From assembly GCF_004136015.1 (NCBI RefSeq), contig NZ_CP024866.1:512327-576326 (forward strand): DNA of 64,000 nt. Reading direction: 5' to 3'. The first letter of the stretch is position 1; every line of letters starts with the position of its first letter. The notes below the pieces were generated by a model. That model searched no databases. It was given only the letters and a program-made list of their open reading frames with translations, and was not told the origin of the DNA. Positions 1-9,033 of this stretch are shown here, piece by piece. This stretch comes from Pseudomonas sp. ACM7 (GTDB lineage: Bacteria > Pseudomonadota > Gammaproteobacteria > Pseudomonadales > Pseudomonadaceae). A program made the translations under genes and the position numbers.

Positions 1-911
1 TCCGGGATCAGACCGAACTTGACCAAATCGTCAGGCTCGACTTCACGCAGGGACTCACCGACTTTCTTGCCTTCTTCCTTGCTGCGCACTTCCGCGTTGA
101 AACCGATGCCGCCCTTGGTGGAACGGTTTTGAATAACCTTTTCCAGACCGGAGAACGCACCACCGCAGATGAACAGGATGTTACGGGTGTCGACCTGAAG
201 GAATTCCTGCTGCGGATGCTTGCGACCACCTTGAGGCGGAACGGAAGCGACCGTGCCTTCGATCAACTTGAGCAGGGCCTGCTGCACGCCTTCACCGGAA
301 ACGTCCCGGGTGATCGACGGGTTGTCAGACTTGCGCGAGATCTTGTCGATCTCATCGATGTAGACAATGCCCATTTGGGCCTTTTCTACGTCGTAATCGC
401 ACTTCTGCAGCAGCTTCTGAATGATGTTTTCGACATCTTCACCTACGTAACCTGCCTCGGTGAGGGTGGTTGCGTCGGCGATGGTGAACGGAACGTTCAG
501 TAAGCGGGCCAGTGTTTCGGCAAGCAGGGTTTTACCCGAGCCTGTCGGGCCGATCAGCAAGATGTTGCTCTTGCCGAGTTCGACATCGTCATTCTTTTTG
601 TCACGCTGGTTCAGGCGCTTGTAGTGGTTGTACACCGCTACGGCCAGAACCTTTTTCGCACGCTCCTGACCAATCACGTACTGATCAAGGATGCCGCTGA
701 TTTCTTTAGGCGAAGGCAATTTATGCGCGCTGCTTTCGGCCTGGGCTTCCTGCACCTCCTCACGGATGATGTCATTGCACAGGTCGACGCACTCGTCGCA
801 GATAAAGACCGAGGGGCCGGCAATCAATTTGCGCACTTCATGCTGGCTTTTGCCACAGAAGGAGCAATAGAGCAGCTTGCCGTTGTCCTCGCCGTTGCGG
901 GTGTCAGTCAT
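1..911 (-). CDS. clpX: ATP-dependent Clp protease ATP-binding subunit ClpX (partial, C-terminus outside window)
   Basis: ClpX is the AAA+ unfoldase that recognises substrates, unfolds them with ATP and feeds them to ClpP in the cytoplasm. The visible 303 residues begin [10 protein letters not shown] and carry the N-terminal zinc-binding domain (Cys16, Cys19, Cys38, Cys41), the Walker A motif GPTGSGKT near residue 120 and the Walker B segment IVYIDEID. About 120 C-terminal residues (sensor 2 region) lie beyond the left edge. The gene is the last visible member of a tig-clpP-clpX run, 112 bp after clpP. The start at 911 is the ATG that gives the conserved ClpX N-terminus. Identity is certain; only completeness is limited. 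Confidence 0.97.
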   Translation of the reverse strand, partial: MTDTRNGEDNGKLLYCSFCGKSQHEVRKLIAGPSVFICDECVDLCNDIIREEVQEAQAESSAHKLPSPKEISGILDQYVIGQERAKKVLAVAVYNHYKRLNQRDKKNDDVELGKSNILLIGPTGSGKTLLAETLARLLNVPFTIADATTLTEAGYVGEDVENIIQKLLQKCDYDVEKAQMGIVYIDEIDKISRKSDNPSITRDVSGEGVQQALLKLIEGTVASVPPQGGRKHPQQEFLQVDTRNILFICGGAFSGLEKVIQNRSTKGGIGFNAEVRSKEEGKKVGESLREVEPDDLVKFGLIP

Positions 912-959
912 TCGTTCGATCCAAATCCGATAGGCTTGCAACACAAGATGAAGGCTATT

Positions 960-979
960 GCGGGCTTTTTCAAGCCCGC
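960..979 (-). other. GAAA-tetraloop hairpin between clpP and clpX
   Basis: A perfect 8-bp stem (960-967 with 972-979) closes a four-base loop that reads GAAA in the transcribed (minus) direction, a GNRA tetraloop. No U-run follows, so it does not look like an intrinsic terminator. It may mark an RNA processing or stabilising site in the clpP-clpX transcript; this is inference. Confidence 0.55.
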
Positions 980-1023
980 TGGTGATCGGACGCGCCGACC
1001 AACCCTATTTTGAGCTGCTTAAT

Positions 1024-1659
1024 TTAAGCGGGGCGCTGGCTGATCACTTCATCGATCAACCCGTATTCACGTGCTGCTTCTGCACTCATGAAATTATCGC
1101 GGTTGGTATCGCGCTCGATTTCTTCAAGAGTGTGCCCGCTATGCTTGGCCATCAGCGTGTTGAGACGCTCACGAATGAAGAGGATTTCCTTGGCATGGAT
1201 TTCGATGTCCGAAGCCTGGCCCTGGAAACCGCCCAGTGGCTGGTGAATCATCACACGCGAGTTCGGCAGGCAGTAACGCTTGCCGGGGGCACCGGCCGTC
1301 AGTAGAAACGCACCCATGCTGCACGCCTGGCCGATACAGGTGGTCGACACGTTTGGCTTGATGAACTGCATGGTGTCATAGATCGACATGCCCGCCGTCA
1401 CCGAACCGCCCGGGGAGTTGATATAGAGATGGATGTCCTTGTCCGGGTTTTCCGCTTCAAGGAACAGCAGTTGCGCACAGATCAGGTTGGCCATGTAGTC
1501 CTCTACCGGACCAACCAGAAAGATCACTCGCTCCTTGAGAAGGCGCGAATAGATGTCGTAGGCGCGCTCGCCACGAGCGGACTGCTCGACAACCATCGGG
1601 ACCAGGCCGCCTGCGGCCTGGATATCAGAGTTCTGCTGAATATACGAATTACGGAACAT
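1024..1659 (-). CDS. clpP: ATP-dependent Clp protease proteolytic subunit ClpP
   Basis: ClpP is the serine peptidase that forms the tetradecameric proteolytic chamber working with ClpX or ClpA. The 211-residue product has the usual length. It carries the active-site motif [11 protein letters not shown] with Ser114, the MIHQPLGG motif with His139, and Asp188 in the expected place, so the Ser-His-Asp triad is intact. It lies between tig (upstream) and clpX (downstream) on the same strand, the normal proteobacterial order. Intergenic spacers of 94 bp (to tig) and 112 bp (to clpX) each hold a strong hairpin, suggesting separate or processed transcripts rather than tight translational coupling. 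Confidence 0.98.
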   Translation of the reverse strand: MFRNSYIQQNSDIQAAGGLVPMVVEQSARGERAYDIYSRLLKERVIFLVGPVEDYMANLICAQLLFLEAENPDKDIHLYINSPGGSVTAGMSIYDTMQFIKPNVSTTCIGQACSMGAFLLTAGAPGKRYCLPNSRVMIHQPLGGFQGQASDIEIHAKEILFIRERLNTLMAKHSGHTLEEIERDTNRDNFMSAEAAREYGLIDEVISQRPA

Positions 1660-1698
1660 GCTCTGCAGTCACTCCCAAATAGTTATGTCTTGAATACG

Positions 1699-1726
1699 CA
1701 TAAGCCAGCGCGAAGGCTGGCTTATG
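1699..1726 (-). other. Hairpin between tig and clpP
   Basis: A perfect 11-bp inverted repeat (1699-1709 with 1716-1726) with a 6-base loop lies in the 94-bp spacer. There is no clear U-tract on the minus strand, so it is either a weak terminator/attenuator of tig or an mRNA stability or processing element ahead of clpP. Confidence 0.55.
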
Positions 1727-1753
1727 GTGATTACTTCTTACCGCAAAAAGCTA

Positions 1754-3064
1754 TCAGTCGGCTTGTGGAGCTTCTACCGGCTTGACTGCTTCTTCGTAAG
1801 AGACCGATTTGTCGGTCACGTTAGCCTTCTGCAGAACAGTATCCACAACTTGTTCTTCCAGCACAACCGAACGGACTTCGTTCAGTTGCTGGTCGTTCTT
1901 GTAGTACCAGGACACAACCTGCTCAGGCTCTTGGTAAGCCGAAGCCATTTCCTGAATCATTTCACGAACGCGAGCTTCGTCAGGCTTGAGGTCGAATTGC
2001 TTGACCACTTCAGCCACGATCAGACCCAGTACAACGCGACGCTTGGCTTGCTCTTCGAACAGCTCGGCCGGCAGTTGCTCAGGCTTGATGTTGCCACCGA
2101 ATTGCTGAACAGCCTGCACGCGCAGACGGTCAACTTCGTTGGACAGCAGAGCCTTAGGCACTTCGATCGGGTTGGTGGCCAGCAGACCGTCCATTACCTG
2201 ATTCTTGACCTTGGATTTGATCGCCTGACGCAGTTCACGCTCCATGTTCTTGCGAACTTCGGTGCGGAAGCCTTCCAGACCGGTTTCCTTGATGCCGAAT
2301 TGAGCGAAGAATTCTTCGGTCAGTTCTGGCAGTTTTGGCTCGGAAACAGTGTTCACGGTCACGGTGAACTCAGCGGTTTTGCCTGCCAGGTCGAGGTTCT
2401 GATAGTCCTCCGGGAAGGTCAGGTTCAGAACGCGCTCTTCGCCGGCTTTAGCGCCAACCAGACCGTCTTCAAAACCAGGAATCATGCGGCCGGAACCCAG
2501 CACCAGCTGAGTACCTTTGGCGGAACCGCCAGCGAACACTTCACCGTCGACCTTGCCAACGAAATCGATGTTCAGTTGGTCTTCGTTTTGAGCAGCGCGA
2601 TCGGCCACTTCGAAACGGGTGTTCTGCTTGCGCAGCACTTCCAGCATTTTGTCCAGATCGGCATCAGCCACGTCAGCGCTCAGGCGCTCTACCGCGATAC
2701 CTTCGAAACCGGCAACGGTGAACTCAGGGAACACTTCGAAAATCGCGACGTATTCCAGGTCTTTGCCAGCTTCCAGCGATTTCGGCTCGATCGAAGGAGC
2801 GCCAGCCGGGTTCAGCTTTTGTTCAACAACAGCTTCGTAGAAAGAAGACTGGATCACGTCGCCAACCGCTTCCTGACGTGCATCAGCACCAAAACGGCGC
2901 TTGATTTCACTCATTGGCACTTTGCCTGGACGGAAGCCAGCAATCTTGGCCTTTTGGGCAGTCTGCTGCAGACGCTTGTTGACCTGAGTCTCGATGCGCT
3001 CAGCCGGCACGGTGATGCTCATGCGGCGCTCAAGAGCAGAAGTATTTTCAACAGAAACTTGCAT
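1754..3064 (-). CDS. tig: Trigger factor, ribosome-associated chaperone/PPIase
   Basis: Trigger factor binds at the ribosome exit tunnel and shields nascent chains. From the ATG at 3064 the product is 436 residues, close to the family norm. It shows the N-terminal ribosome-binding domain with the signature AGFRPGKVP around residues 43-51, a central FKBP-like peptidyl-prolyl isomerase domain, and the long C-terminal chaperone domain. An in-frame extension to 3127 exists but does not match the conserved [14 protein letters not shown] start, so the shorter start is preferred. It is first in the tig-clpP-clpX group. Confidence 0.97.
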   Translation of the reverse strand: MQVSVENTSALERRMSITVPAERIETQVNKRLQQTAQKAKIAGFRPGKVPMSEIKRRFGADARQEAVGDVIQSSFYEAVVEQKLNPAGAPSIEPKSLEAGKDLEYVAIFEVFPEFTVAGFEGIAVERLSADVADADLDKMLEVLRKQNTRFEVADRAAQNEDQLNIDFVGKVDGEVFAGGSAKGTQLVLGSGRMIPGFEDGLVGAKAGEERVLNLTFPEDYQNLDLAGKTAEFTVTVNTVSEPKLPELTEEFFAQFGIKETGLEGFRTEVRKNMERELRQAIKSKVKNQVMDGLLATNPIEVPKALLSNEVDRLRVQAVQQFGGNIKPEQLPAELFEEQAKRRVVLGLIVAEVVKQFDLKPDEARVREMIQEMASAYQEPEQVVSWYYKNDQQLNEVRSVVLEEQVVDTVLQKANVTDKSVSYEEAVKPVEAPQAD

Positions 3065-3423
3065 GGATATTCCTCGTTGCACAGACGTTAGCCGGCCGTT
3101 TCCGACCCCAGAATCAAGGGCATGCATTCTAGTGGGTCAAACTCAAGAAGTCACCCTACTGAAACGGGTAAAAAAGCAGCAGGCAATTTATAGGCGGGGA
3201 CAAACGGTTGTGCCTCGCCCTGTTAGCAAATACAGCCAATCATGCCAGGGCTCTGCACCAATCCTTCTATATATAGAAGGCATCGGCAATCCATCCCTGA
3301 CAGTCGACCCCACAAGGGGACCAACGGGCGAGCCAGCATCATCGAGAAACATAAATCCTACGATCCGAGCCGCCCTCTCGGCCCAGAACCTGCGGCCGCT
3401 TTGAAAATTCAGACTTCTAAAAC
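3065..3423. other. Intergenic region upstream of tig without a convincing gene
   Basis: About 360 bp separate tig from the tRNA terminator. Short open frames here have no recognisable start context or family similarity. The tig promoter must lie here, but I cannot name a convincing -35/-10 pair. Confidence 0.4.
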
Positions 3424-3462
3424 AAAAACGGCGCAGCCCTTTTCAGGTGCTGCGCCGTTTTC
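3424..3462 (-). terminator. Intrinsic terminator of the tRNA operon
   Basis: A 13-bp inverted repeat (3425-3437 with 3449-3461) is followed on the minus strand by a T-rich tail, 3' of tRNA-Leu. It has the geometry of a strong Rho-independent terminator for the leftward Arg-His-Leu tRNA transcript. Confidence 0.8.
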
Positions 3463-3485
3463 TGCTATTAAATAGCTACTTGTAA

Positions 3486-3570
3486 TGGTGCGGACGGAGA
3501 GACTCGAACTCTCACACCTTGCGGCGCTGGAACCTAAATCCAGTGTGTCTACCAATTCCACCACATCCGC
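3486..3570 (-). tRNA. tRNA-Leu(TAG)
   Basis: The 85-nt cloverleaf has acceptor arm GCGGATG paired with CGTCCGC, discriminator A and an encoded CCA at 3486-3488. The anticodon stem CTGGA/TCCAG encloses loop TTTAGGT, giving anticodon TAG. The long variable arm is typical of a class II tRNA. It is the third gene of an Arg-His-Leu cluster. Confidence 0.96.
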
Positions 3571-3587
3571 ATCAAGCTTTTAAAGCA

Positions 3588-3617
3588 AAGGCGCCAGACT
3601 GTTAATCTGGCGCCTTT
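3588..3617 (-). other. Strong hairpin between tRNA-His and tRNA-Leu
   Basis: A perfect 12-bp stem (3588-3599 with 3606-3617) with a 6-base loop sits in the 54-bp spacer between two tRNAs of the same transcript. It could be a partial terminator or an RNase processing element; the stem ends are A/T-rich on both strands. Confidence 0.6.
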
Positions 3618-3624
3618 CTAAATA

Positions 3625-3701
3625 TGGGGTGGACGAAGGGGATCGAACCCTCGACAACGGGAGTCACAATCCCGTGCTCTACCAACTGAGCTACGCCCAC
3701 C
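3625..3701 (-). tRNA. tRNA-His(GTG)
   Basis: The 77-nt gene has the extra 5' G (position -1, at 3701) opposite discriminator C73, the hallmark of tRNA-His. The anticodon stem CGGGA/TCCCG encloses loop TTGTGAC, anticodon GTG. CCA is encoded at 3625-3627. It is the middle member of the cluster. Confidence 0.97.
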
Positions 3702-3740
3702 ATATTGCCATGTTGCGCTACTTGTGCCAAAGCTGCCTAA

Positions 3741-3817
3741 TGGCGCACCCGGCAGGACTCGAACCTGCGACCATCCGCTTAGAAGGCGGATGCTCTATCC
3801 AGCTGAGCTACGGGCGC
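3741..3817 (-). tRNA. tRNA-Arg(TCT)
   Basis: The 77-nt cloverleaf has acceptor GCGCCCG paired with CGGGTGC (one G-T pair), D-stem GCTC/GAGC, anticodon stem TCCGC/GCGGA with loop CTTCTAA (anticodon TCT), T-stem GCAGG/CCTGC and an encoded CCA. It is first in the leftward Arg-His-Leu cluster, whose order resembles enterobacterial argX-hisR-leuT. Confidence 0.96.
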
Positions 3818-4096
3818 CTTGTTAATCTGTATTCTTGGACGATTACAAACTAAGTGCTTTCAGTCTCACCGAATTAAACATCAACTCTGCTCGACCTTCT
3901 TAACCAGTGCTAGGCTGTGCCCGACAAGTGCGACGAATGTTATAGGTGACCCTGAAGGTCGTCAACTCTTTTTTAAAAAAAATTCATTTAATTAAAGGGG
4001 TTAGGGGAATTTGCAGACCAAGCGCCTTTGCCCTCACCTCATGACATGCGAGAATGCGTTCTCTTTTTTTCCCCTCTCGATGGTTAATCACGCGCA

Positions 4097-4951
4097 ATGA
4101 CTGCACAACTAATCGACGGCAAATCGATCGCCGCCAGCCTGCGCCAGCAGATCGCCAAACGCGTCAACGAGCGTCGCCAGCAAGGTCTGCGCACGCCCGG
4201 TCTCGCGGTGATCCTGGTCGGTAGCGATCCCGCCTCTCAGGTTTATGTCTCGCACAAGCGTAAAGACTGTGAAGAGGTCGGCTTCATTTCCCAAGCCTAC
4301 GACCTGCCTTCCGAAACCACTCAAGAAGCGCTGACCGATCTGATCGATCGCCTGAACGACGACCCGGCGATTGATGGCGTTCTGCTTCAGCTTCCTTTAC
4401 CTGAACACCTGGACGCCTCCAAATTGCTGGAACGCATTCGTCCAGACAAGGACGTCGACGGTTTCCACCCTTATAACGTCGGCCGCCTCGCCCAACGTAT
4501 TCCGCTGCTGCGTCCATGCACCCCTAAAGGCATCATGACGTTGCTGGAAAGCACCGGTGTCGATCTCTACGGGATGGACGCAGTGGTTGTCGGGGCCTCC
4601 AACATTGTTGGCCGCCCGATGGCAATGGAATTGCTGCTGGCCGGCTGCACCGTGACCGTCACCCACCGCTTCACCAAGGATCTGGCAGGCCACGTCGGTC
4701 GCGCCGATCTGGTGGTGGTCGCCGCCGGCAAGCCGGGGCTGGTAAAGGGTGAGTGGATCAAGGAAGGCGCGATCGTGATCGACGTCGGCATCAACCGCCA
4801 GGAAGACGGCAAACTGGTTGGTGACGTGATCTACGACACCGCCCTGCCCCGCGCCGGCTGGATCACTCCAGTCCCAGGTGGCGTTGGCCCGATGACCCGC
4901 GCTTGCCTGCTGGAAAACACGCTGTACGCAGCCGAAACACTGCACAGCTGA
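4097..4951 (+). CDS. folD: Bifunctional methylenetetrahydrofolate dehydrogenase/cyclohydrolase FolD
   Basis: FolD interconverts 5,10-methylene-THF and 10-formyl-THF with NADP+ in cytosolic one-carbon metabolism. The product has 284 residues, the usual length. Family motifs are all present: [14 protein letters not shown] with the catalytic lysine near residue 56, [23 protein letters not shown], and the C-terminal [10 protein letters not shown] loop. It is transcribed away from the tRNA cluster and ends in its own strong terminator, so it is probably monocistronic. The tRNA genes next to it are also adjacent to folD and tig in other pseudomonads. Confidence 0.98.
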   Translation: MTAQLIDGKSIAASLRQQIAKRVNERRQQGLRTPGLAVILVGSDPASQVYVSHKRKDCEEVGFISQAYDLPSETTQEALTDLIDRLNDDPAIDGVLLQLPLPEHLDASKLLERIRPDKDVDGFHPYNVGRLAQRIPLLRPCTPKGIMTLLESTGVDLYGMDAVVVGASNIVGRPMAMELLLAGCTVTVTHRFTKDLAGHVGRADLVVVAAGKPGLVKGEWIKEGAIVIDVGINRQEDGKLVGDVIYDTALPRAGWITPVPGGVGPMTRACLLENTLYAAETLHS

Positions 4952-4982
4952 GTTCGCATTTTCATGGCTGCGACGAACAAAG

Positions 4983-5010
4983 GAACCCCGCCATTGGCGG
5001 GGTTCTTTTT
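4983..5010 (+). terminator. Intrinsic terminator of folD
   Basis: A GC-rich 10-bp stem (GAACCCCGCC with GGCGGGGTTC) is followed by TTTTT, about 30 bp after the folD stop. Confidence 0.9.
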
Positions 5011-5189
5011 GCCTGAATTAAAAACTTTACCGCTCGCCGGAAACCTACTGCTTGTAGGGGTTTTCAAGGACTTTGACCTGTTCATTGAACAACCATCGAC
5101 AGTTCTTCAGCCATACTCCTAAAATGCGTCGGTTTTAAAGAAACAACCCGTTACAGAACGGCTTATCCACACCTAACGAGTCTGCCAGC

Positions 5190-6128
5190 GTGAAAATCCG
5201 TCTTTCCATCCTGAGCCTATTTTTTGCATTTACAGGGACTTTCACCACGCCAATGGTCAACGCTGCCGACACCACTTCGGCGCCGCGAGATACGTCAACA
5301 CTGAAGATCGCTTCCGGCAGTGCATTGCTGATGGATCTGCAGACCAACAAAGTCATCTATGCCAGCAATCCTGACGTGGTTGTGCCTATCGCTTCCGTCA
5401 GCAAACTGATGACCGGGCTGATCGTGGTTGAAGCCAGACAGAACATGGACGAATACCTGTCCATCAACATCAGCGACACGCCGGAAATGAAAGGCGTGTT
5501 CTCCCGCGTGAAACTCAACAGCGAAATGCCGCGCAGGGAAATGCTGCTGATTGCCCTGATGTCCTCGGAAAACCGCGCTGCCGCGAGCCTGGCCCATCAC
5601 TATCCGGGCGGCTACGTCGCGTTCATTGCCGCAATGAATGCCAAAGCGAAAGCACTGGGCATGACCAGTACCCACTTTGTCGAACCCACCGGCCTCTCCC
5701 CTCGCAACGTGTCCACGGCCCGCGACCTGAGCAAACTGCTGATCGCTGCGCACAAGTACCCGCTGTTGACTGAGCTAAGTACCACCAAGGAAAAAACCGT
5801 CTCGTTCCGTAAACCCAACTACAGCCTGGGTTTCCATAATACCGACCATTTGATCAACAAGCCGAACTGGGACATCAAGCTGACGAAAACCGGCTTCACC
5901 AACGAGGCCGGTCACTGCCTGGTGCTAGTCACCAGCATGGCCAACCGCCCGGTTGCGCTGGTCATCCTCGATGCTTTCGGCAAGTACACACACTTTGCCG
6001 ATGCCAGCCGTATTCGCAGCTGGGTGGAAACCGGCCAAGGCACGAACGTGCCGTCTGTAGCCTTGCAGTACAAATCCAACAAGAACCTCAAGCATCGTCA
6101 GAGCGGCGTGGTTGAAGCGTCGAAATAA
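5190..6128 (+). CDS. pbpG: D-alanyl-D-alanine endopeptidase (penicillin-binding protein 7 type)
   Basis: This is a periplasmic peptidoglycan hydrolase of the S11 family that cleaves DD-crosslinks. The 312-residue product starts with a signal peptide (about residues 1-25, cleavage after VNAA) and contains the three penicillin-binding motifs: SVSK at 69-72, SEN at 126-128 and KTG at 233-235. Length and the absence of a C-terminal amphipathic anchor fit PbpG/PBP7 rather than DacA-type carboxypeptidases. It is flanked by the folD terminator and its own terminator, so it is monocistronic. Confidence 0.93.
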   Translation: MKIRLSILSLFFAFTGTFTTPMVNAADTTSAPRDTSTLKIASGSALLMDLQTNKVIYASNPDVVVPIASVSKLMTGLIVVEARQNMDEYLSINISDTPEMKGVFSRVKLNSEMPRREMLLIALMSSENRAAASLAHHYPGGYVAFIAAMNAKAKALGMTSTHFVEPTGLSPRNVSTARDLSKLLIAAHKYPLLTELSTTKEKTVSFRKPNYSLGFHNTDHLINKPNWDIKLTKTGFTNEAGHCLVLVTSMANRPVALVILDAFGKYTHFADASRIRSWVETGQGTNVPSVALQYKSNKNLKHRQSGVVEASK

Positions 6129-6146
6129 GTAAACGACAGATGAAAG

Positions 6147-6173
6147 AAAGCCCCGACTATTCGGGGCTTTTTT
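6147..6173 (+). terminator. Intrinsic terminator of pbpG
   Basis: Stem AAAGCCCCGA/TCGGGGCTTT with a 4-base loop is followed by a T-run, 19 bp after the pbpG stop. Confidence 0.9.
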
Positions 6174-6182
6174 CGTCCGGCG

Positions 6183-6398
6183 TCAGTCATTCGGCAGCGG
6201 CATCTGGTCGTCATCCGGAATGCCGTCCCCGGCATTCGGGTCATTCCAGCCCTGTGGATGCTCCGTCGGCACGACCACAGGCCTGGCCAAAGGATCCCTT
6301 AACGGGCTGTCCGGATCCATCACGGGGTCGATGTCTTTTTCGGGGCTGGTTGGAACGCTGTCCGGACGTTTGTCGTTGAAACTCGAATCGGTAGACAT
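6183..6398 (-). CDS. Small acidic proline/aspartate-rich protein, unknown function
   Basis: About 71 residues from the ATG at 6398, which has a GAGG Shine-Dalgarno 5 nt upstream; a GTG two codons earlier would overlap that site. The protein is low in complexity and rich in Asp and Pro (SPEKDIDPVMDPDSPLRDP), with no signal peptide, membrane segment or cysteine. It is probably intrinsically disordered. It lies 17 bp after a similar small gene (6416-6622) on the same strand, so the two look like a bicistronic unit. I do not recognise a named family. Confidence 0.7.
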   Translation of the reverse strand: MSTDSSFNDKRPDSVPTSPEKDIDPVMDPDSPLRDPLARPVVVPTEHPQGWNDPNAGDGIPDDDQMPLPND

Positions 6399-6415
6399 AC
6401 GCACCTCACTAAGGC

Positions 6416-6622
6416 TCAGGGTTTCAGATCGGCAAGTGGATCGTAAGGCTTCGCTGGAGCCTTGGTATTGTCGCCCGGCTTCACATCCCTGGGGGCCTTT
6501 GCAGGTCCGATGGGGTCGACCTGAGGATCAGCGAGGTCCGGCGAATCGGGATCGAACCCCAACTCATCGCCCGAAGAATGTTCAGACGAGTGCGGGCCGA
6601 CGGGGGGAGTGGAATGTGCCAT
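6416..6622 (-). CDS. Small acidic proline-rich protein, unknown function
   Basis: A 68-residue product beginning MAHSTPPVG. The ATG at 6622 has a near-perfect AGGAGG ribosome binding site 5 nt upstream, strong evidence that it is translated. Composition resembles its downstream neighbour (DPDSPDLADPQVDPIGP), with many DP pairs and no hydrophobic core, so it is probably disordered. The shared bias suggests an old tandem duplication of a small gene. No function can be assigned. Confidence 0.75.
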   Translation of the reverse strand: MAHSTPPVGPHSSEHSSGDELGFDPDSPDLADPQVDPIGPAKAPRDVKPGDNTKAPAKPYDPLADLKP

Positions 6623-6716
6623 GGGCACCTCCTTTGAGTCTGGCCCGGAGAAATCCGGGCCCTACTTTCTTAGAGGTCGGCAAAATGCAGGGGTGCCTGA
6701 AAGATGACGAACGGAC

Positions 6717-7394
6717 TTATTGCGCGTTCAGCGCTTTCTTCGCCCTGGCGGCCGCCTGCTCCTGACCTGCCTGGGCAAGGTCGCTCGCGGCCTTGAGCCA
6801 TCGCTGTTGATCGACATTGGCCGGCAGTTGATTCGGCTTCTGAATCAGCACGGCCCAGCCACCGGCATCCTTGAGCGCCGATTCAAACGAACCGAAGCCC
6901 ATCAACTCCCGACGATTCATGCCCGAGCGCAGCAGCACTGTCTGTTTCTGACGGTTGTACCCGGCAAGAATGGCGTAACGCGGTTCAGCCCAGAACGCCG
7001 AGCCTTCCGTGAAACGCACCATTACCGGGTAACCGGCCGCAACCTGGGTCAACAGTGCAGGCAGATTGCTGTCGAGGGGATAGACGACCATGCCGTACTC
7101 GCGAGCGAGGTTCTGCATGTTCTGCTGCAACTGGGCTTCGGCACCCGGCAAGTGCAACGGTTTTTCGAGCAAACCTGGCGTAATCACAATGCCTTGCTGG
7201 GACAACATGCTGGCCAGCACTTGTGGCCCACTCTGATTCGCCACGCCACGGTAGAACGTGCCACTGAGCTCGACTCGCTCCGGCAGGCGCTTGATTTCAG
7301 GCGCCACACTCCCCGCGCAGCCAGCCAGACCTGCAACGCAGCCAACGACCAGCACTAAAGATCGAATTCGAGAAAATACCCGCACCATCATCAC
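6717..7394 (-). CDS. Putative lipoprotein with a peptidase C39-like fold, probably inactive
   Basis: The 225-residue product has a type II signal peptide ending in the lipobox LAGC near residue 26, so it is probably a membrane-anchored periplasmic lipoprotein. The rest resembles the C39-like fold (NQSGPQVLASMLSQQGI, then PVMVRF and RYAILAGYN). In active C39 peptidases the first motif holds a catalytic Cys and the later strand a His; here these places read Ser/Gly and Arg-Tyr, so peptidase activity is unlikely. Its C-terminus is Ala/Gln-rich and helical. It is monocistronic. Several Met codons at the start make the exact start uncertain by 1-2 codons. Confidence 0.75.
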   Translation of the reverse strand: MMMVRVFSRIRSLVLVVGCVAGLAGCAGSVAPEIKRLPERVELSGTFYRGVANQSGPQVLASMLSQQGIVITPGLLEKPLHLPGAEAQLQQNMQNLAREYGMVVYPLDSNLPALLTQVAAGYPVMVRFTEGSAFWAEPRYAILAGYNRQKQTVLLRSGMNRRELMGFGSFESALKDAGGWAVLIQKPNQLPANVDQQRWLKAASDLAQAGQEQAAARAKKALNAQ

Positions 7395-7613
7395 TCTCTT
7401 GATTTAGACGCCAGGCGTTCACGCTCCCGGCTTGGCCGTCGATCATAGGACGCCGCGCGGCAACGGTATAGCCTTAACCGGCAGATGATGGCATTCGATA
7501 GAGCGAACTGATTGGTGACAGCCGACCTTTGGTCAATAGCCTGAAACACAGCAGCGACTAGACTGTCATGTGCAAAGAGTGTGTGCCTGCAGCAGGGCGA
7601 AGAGGAGGCACTG

Positions 7614-7781
7614 ATGAGCCTGACAATGACCATTGTGATGTTGATTTCTGGCTGGCTGGCCGTTGCCGCCGCCATGTTATGGGGAGTCCTGCGAATTACC
7701 CGCCGGCACCATCATCCGGCTCAGTCGGTGCCGGTACCGAAAACAGATACAACCGATGCACACCACGTTACCGCGCACTGA
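7614..7781 (+). CDS. Small single-pass membrane protein, unknown function
   Basis: A 55-residue ORF starting at 7614, with AGGAGG 5 nt before the ATG. It has one strong hydrophobic helix (TMTIVMLISGWLAVAAAMLW, about residues 4-23), then a basic ITRRHHH stretch and a polar tail, implying an N-out/C-in single-pass protein. An in-frame upstream ATG at 7581 lacks a comparable ribosome binding site. The terminator just downstream supports a real gene. Function unknown. Confidence 0.65.
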   Translation: MSLTMTIVMLISGWLAVAAAMLWGVLRITRRHHHPAQSVPVPKTDTTDAHHVTAH

Positions 7782-7805
7782 ACGACACCATTGTGTAGCG
7801 CAAAC

Positions 7806-7852
7806 AAAAACGGCCGCCTGGGCTCTTTCGAGCACAGGCGGCCGTTTCGTTT
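7806..7852. terminator. Bidirectional terminator between small membrane ORF and terC-like gene
   Basis: An 11-bp GC stem (7810-7820 with 7835-7845), with an inner hairpin, has T-rich tails on both strands, serving the two convergent genes. Confidence 0.85.
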
Positions 7853-7860
7853 AATGCAGA

Positions 7861-8610
7861 TTAAGCTTCAGCGACTAAACGCTTCTGCTTTGCCCGGCGC
7901 GACATCATGTTCAAACCTTCGATCGTCGCCGAGAACGCCATGGCCGCATACACGTAGCCTTTCGGTACATGGGCGCCGAAGCCTTCGGCGATCAGCGTCA
8001 TGCCGATCATGATCAGGAAGCCCAGCGCCAGCATCACCACCGTCGGGTTGTCGTTGATGAATTTGGCCAGAGGATCAGCCGCCAGCAACATCACCAGTAC
8101 CGACACCACCACCGCGATGATCATGATCGGCAAATGCTCAGTCATGCCGACAGCGGTAATGATGCTGTCGATGGAGAACACCATGTCCAGCAGCAGGATC
8201 TGACCGATCGCGGCGGCAAAGCCCAAGGTCACGGTCGAGGTGGCCGACGTCGGATCATCCGGTGCAGGGTCCATGCTGTGATGGATCTCGGTGGTCGCCT
8301 TCCACAACAGGAACAGGCCGCCGGCAATCAGGATCATGTCCTTCCAGGAGAACGTCTGGCCGAAGATATCGATCACAGGCTCAGTCAACTGGACGATGAA
8401 CGCGATGGTGCTCAGCAGCGCCAGTCGCAGGATCAGCGCCATGCCGATACCGATGCGCCGCGCCTTCTGCCGGTGCTGCTCGGGCAGTTTATTGGTCAGG
8501 ATCGAAATGAAGATCAGGTTATCGATGCCGAGTACGATTTCCATGACGATCAACGTAGCCAGGGCAACCCAGGCGGTGGGGCTTGCAGCAAGTTCTAAAA
8601 GGTATTCCAT
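7861..8610 (-). CDS. TerC family integral membrane protein
   Basis: A 249-residue polytopic membrane protein with about seven hydrophobic segments. The TerC signatures are the two acidic transmembrane motifs: [18 protein letters not shown] near the N-terminus and [17 protein letters not shown] in the middle. TerC relatives are implicated in metal (notably Mn2+) export and in metalation of exported proteins; the original name comes from tellurite resistance. No ter operon partners are nearby, so a general metal-handling role is more likely than tellurite resistance. A 28-bp gap follows the small lipoprotein gene (8639-8881), so the two may be co-transcribed. Confidence 0.93.
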   Translation of the reverse strand: MEYLLELAASPTAWVALATLIVMEIVLGIDNLIFISILTNKLPEQHRQKARRIGIGMALILRLALLSTIAFIVQLTEPVIDIFGQTFSWKDMILIAGGLFLLWKATTEIHHSMDPAPDDPTSATSTVTLGFAAAIGQILLLDMVFSIDSIITAVGMTEHLPIMIIAVVVSVLVMLLAADPLAKFINDNPTVVMLALGFLIMIGMTLIAEGFGAHVPKGYVYAAMAFSATIEGLNMMSRRAKQKRLVAEA

Positions 8611-8638
8611 GGGTCAGTCCTGACTCTTTTAAGACGGT

Positions 8639-8881
8639 TTAGATTTCCTGGGACGAAGATTCGGTTTTGTCCGTTTCTTTGGCCGGCTGTTCTTTCTTGC
8701 TGATCAGCCCGCCAGTGGCGTCACTGATTGCCTGCTCTGCGGCTTTGTGGGTGTCGTCGATCGCTTGTTTGGCGGTTTCGGCAGCCTTGCCCATCAGTTG
8801 CTGAGCGCTTTTTTCGGCCTGGTCACAACCGGCCAATACCAGTAAAGACGTGATCAACAGTGCCGTGGTTTTAAGCTTCAT
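8639..8881 (-). CDS. Small helical lipoprotein
   Basis: An 80-residue product with an N-terminal signal and lipobox LAGC (Cys19), so it is predicted to be lipidated. The mature part is Ala/Lys/Gln-rich with heptad-like spacing (AEKSAQQLMGKAAETAKQA), suggesting one amphipathic helix, and ends in a charged tail. It sits directly upstream of the TerC-family gene on the same strand. Function unknown. Confidence 0.75.
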   Translation of the reverse strand: MKLKTTALLITSLLVLAGCDQAEKSAQQLMGKAAETAKQAIDDTHKAAEQAISDATGGLISKKEQPAKETDKTESSSQEI

Positions 8882-9033
8882 GATGCTTTCCTCGATAGAA
8901 CAGACAGGGCCGAAAAGGCCGCCCGTCGATAGCGGGGCATTCTAGGGAGTCAAACACTTCAGTAAAATTCGTATTTCTAGCGGTTATACTTCGGTTTTTA
9001 CGAATCCAGATCTGCGTACGCCGATCGCTTTAC

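Noticed and set aside
1724..3091. Long open frame antisense to tig (455 codons)
   Set aside because: It is the mirror of tig in a high-GC genome; the translation has no family resemblance and no ribosome binding site, while tig is unmistakable.
7861..8610. TerC-like gene as a tellurite resistance locus
   Set aside because: No terZABDEF genes are nearby; the family is more generally linked to metal handling.
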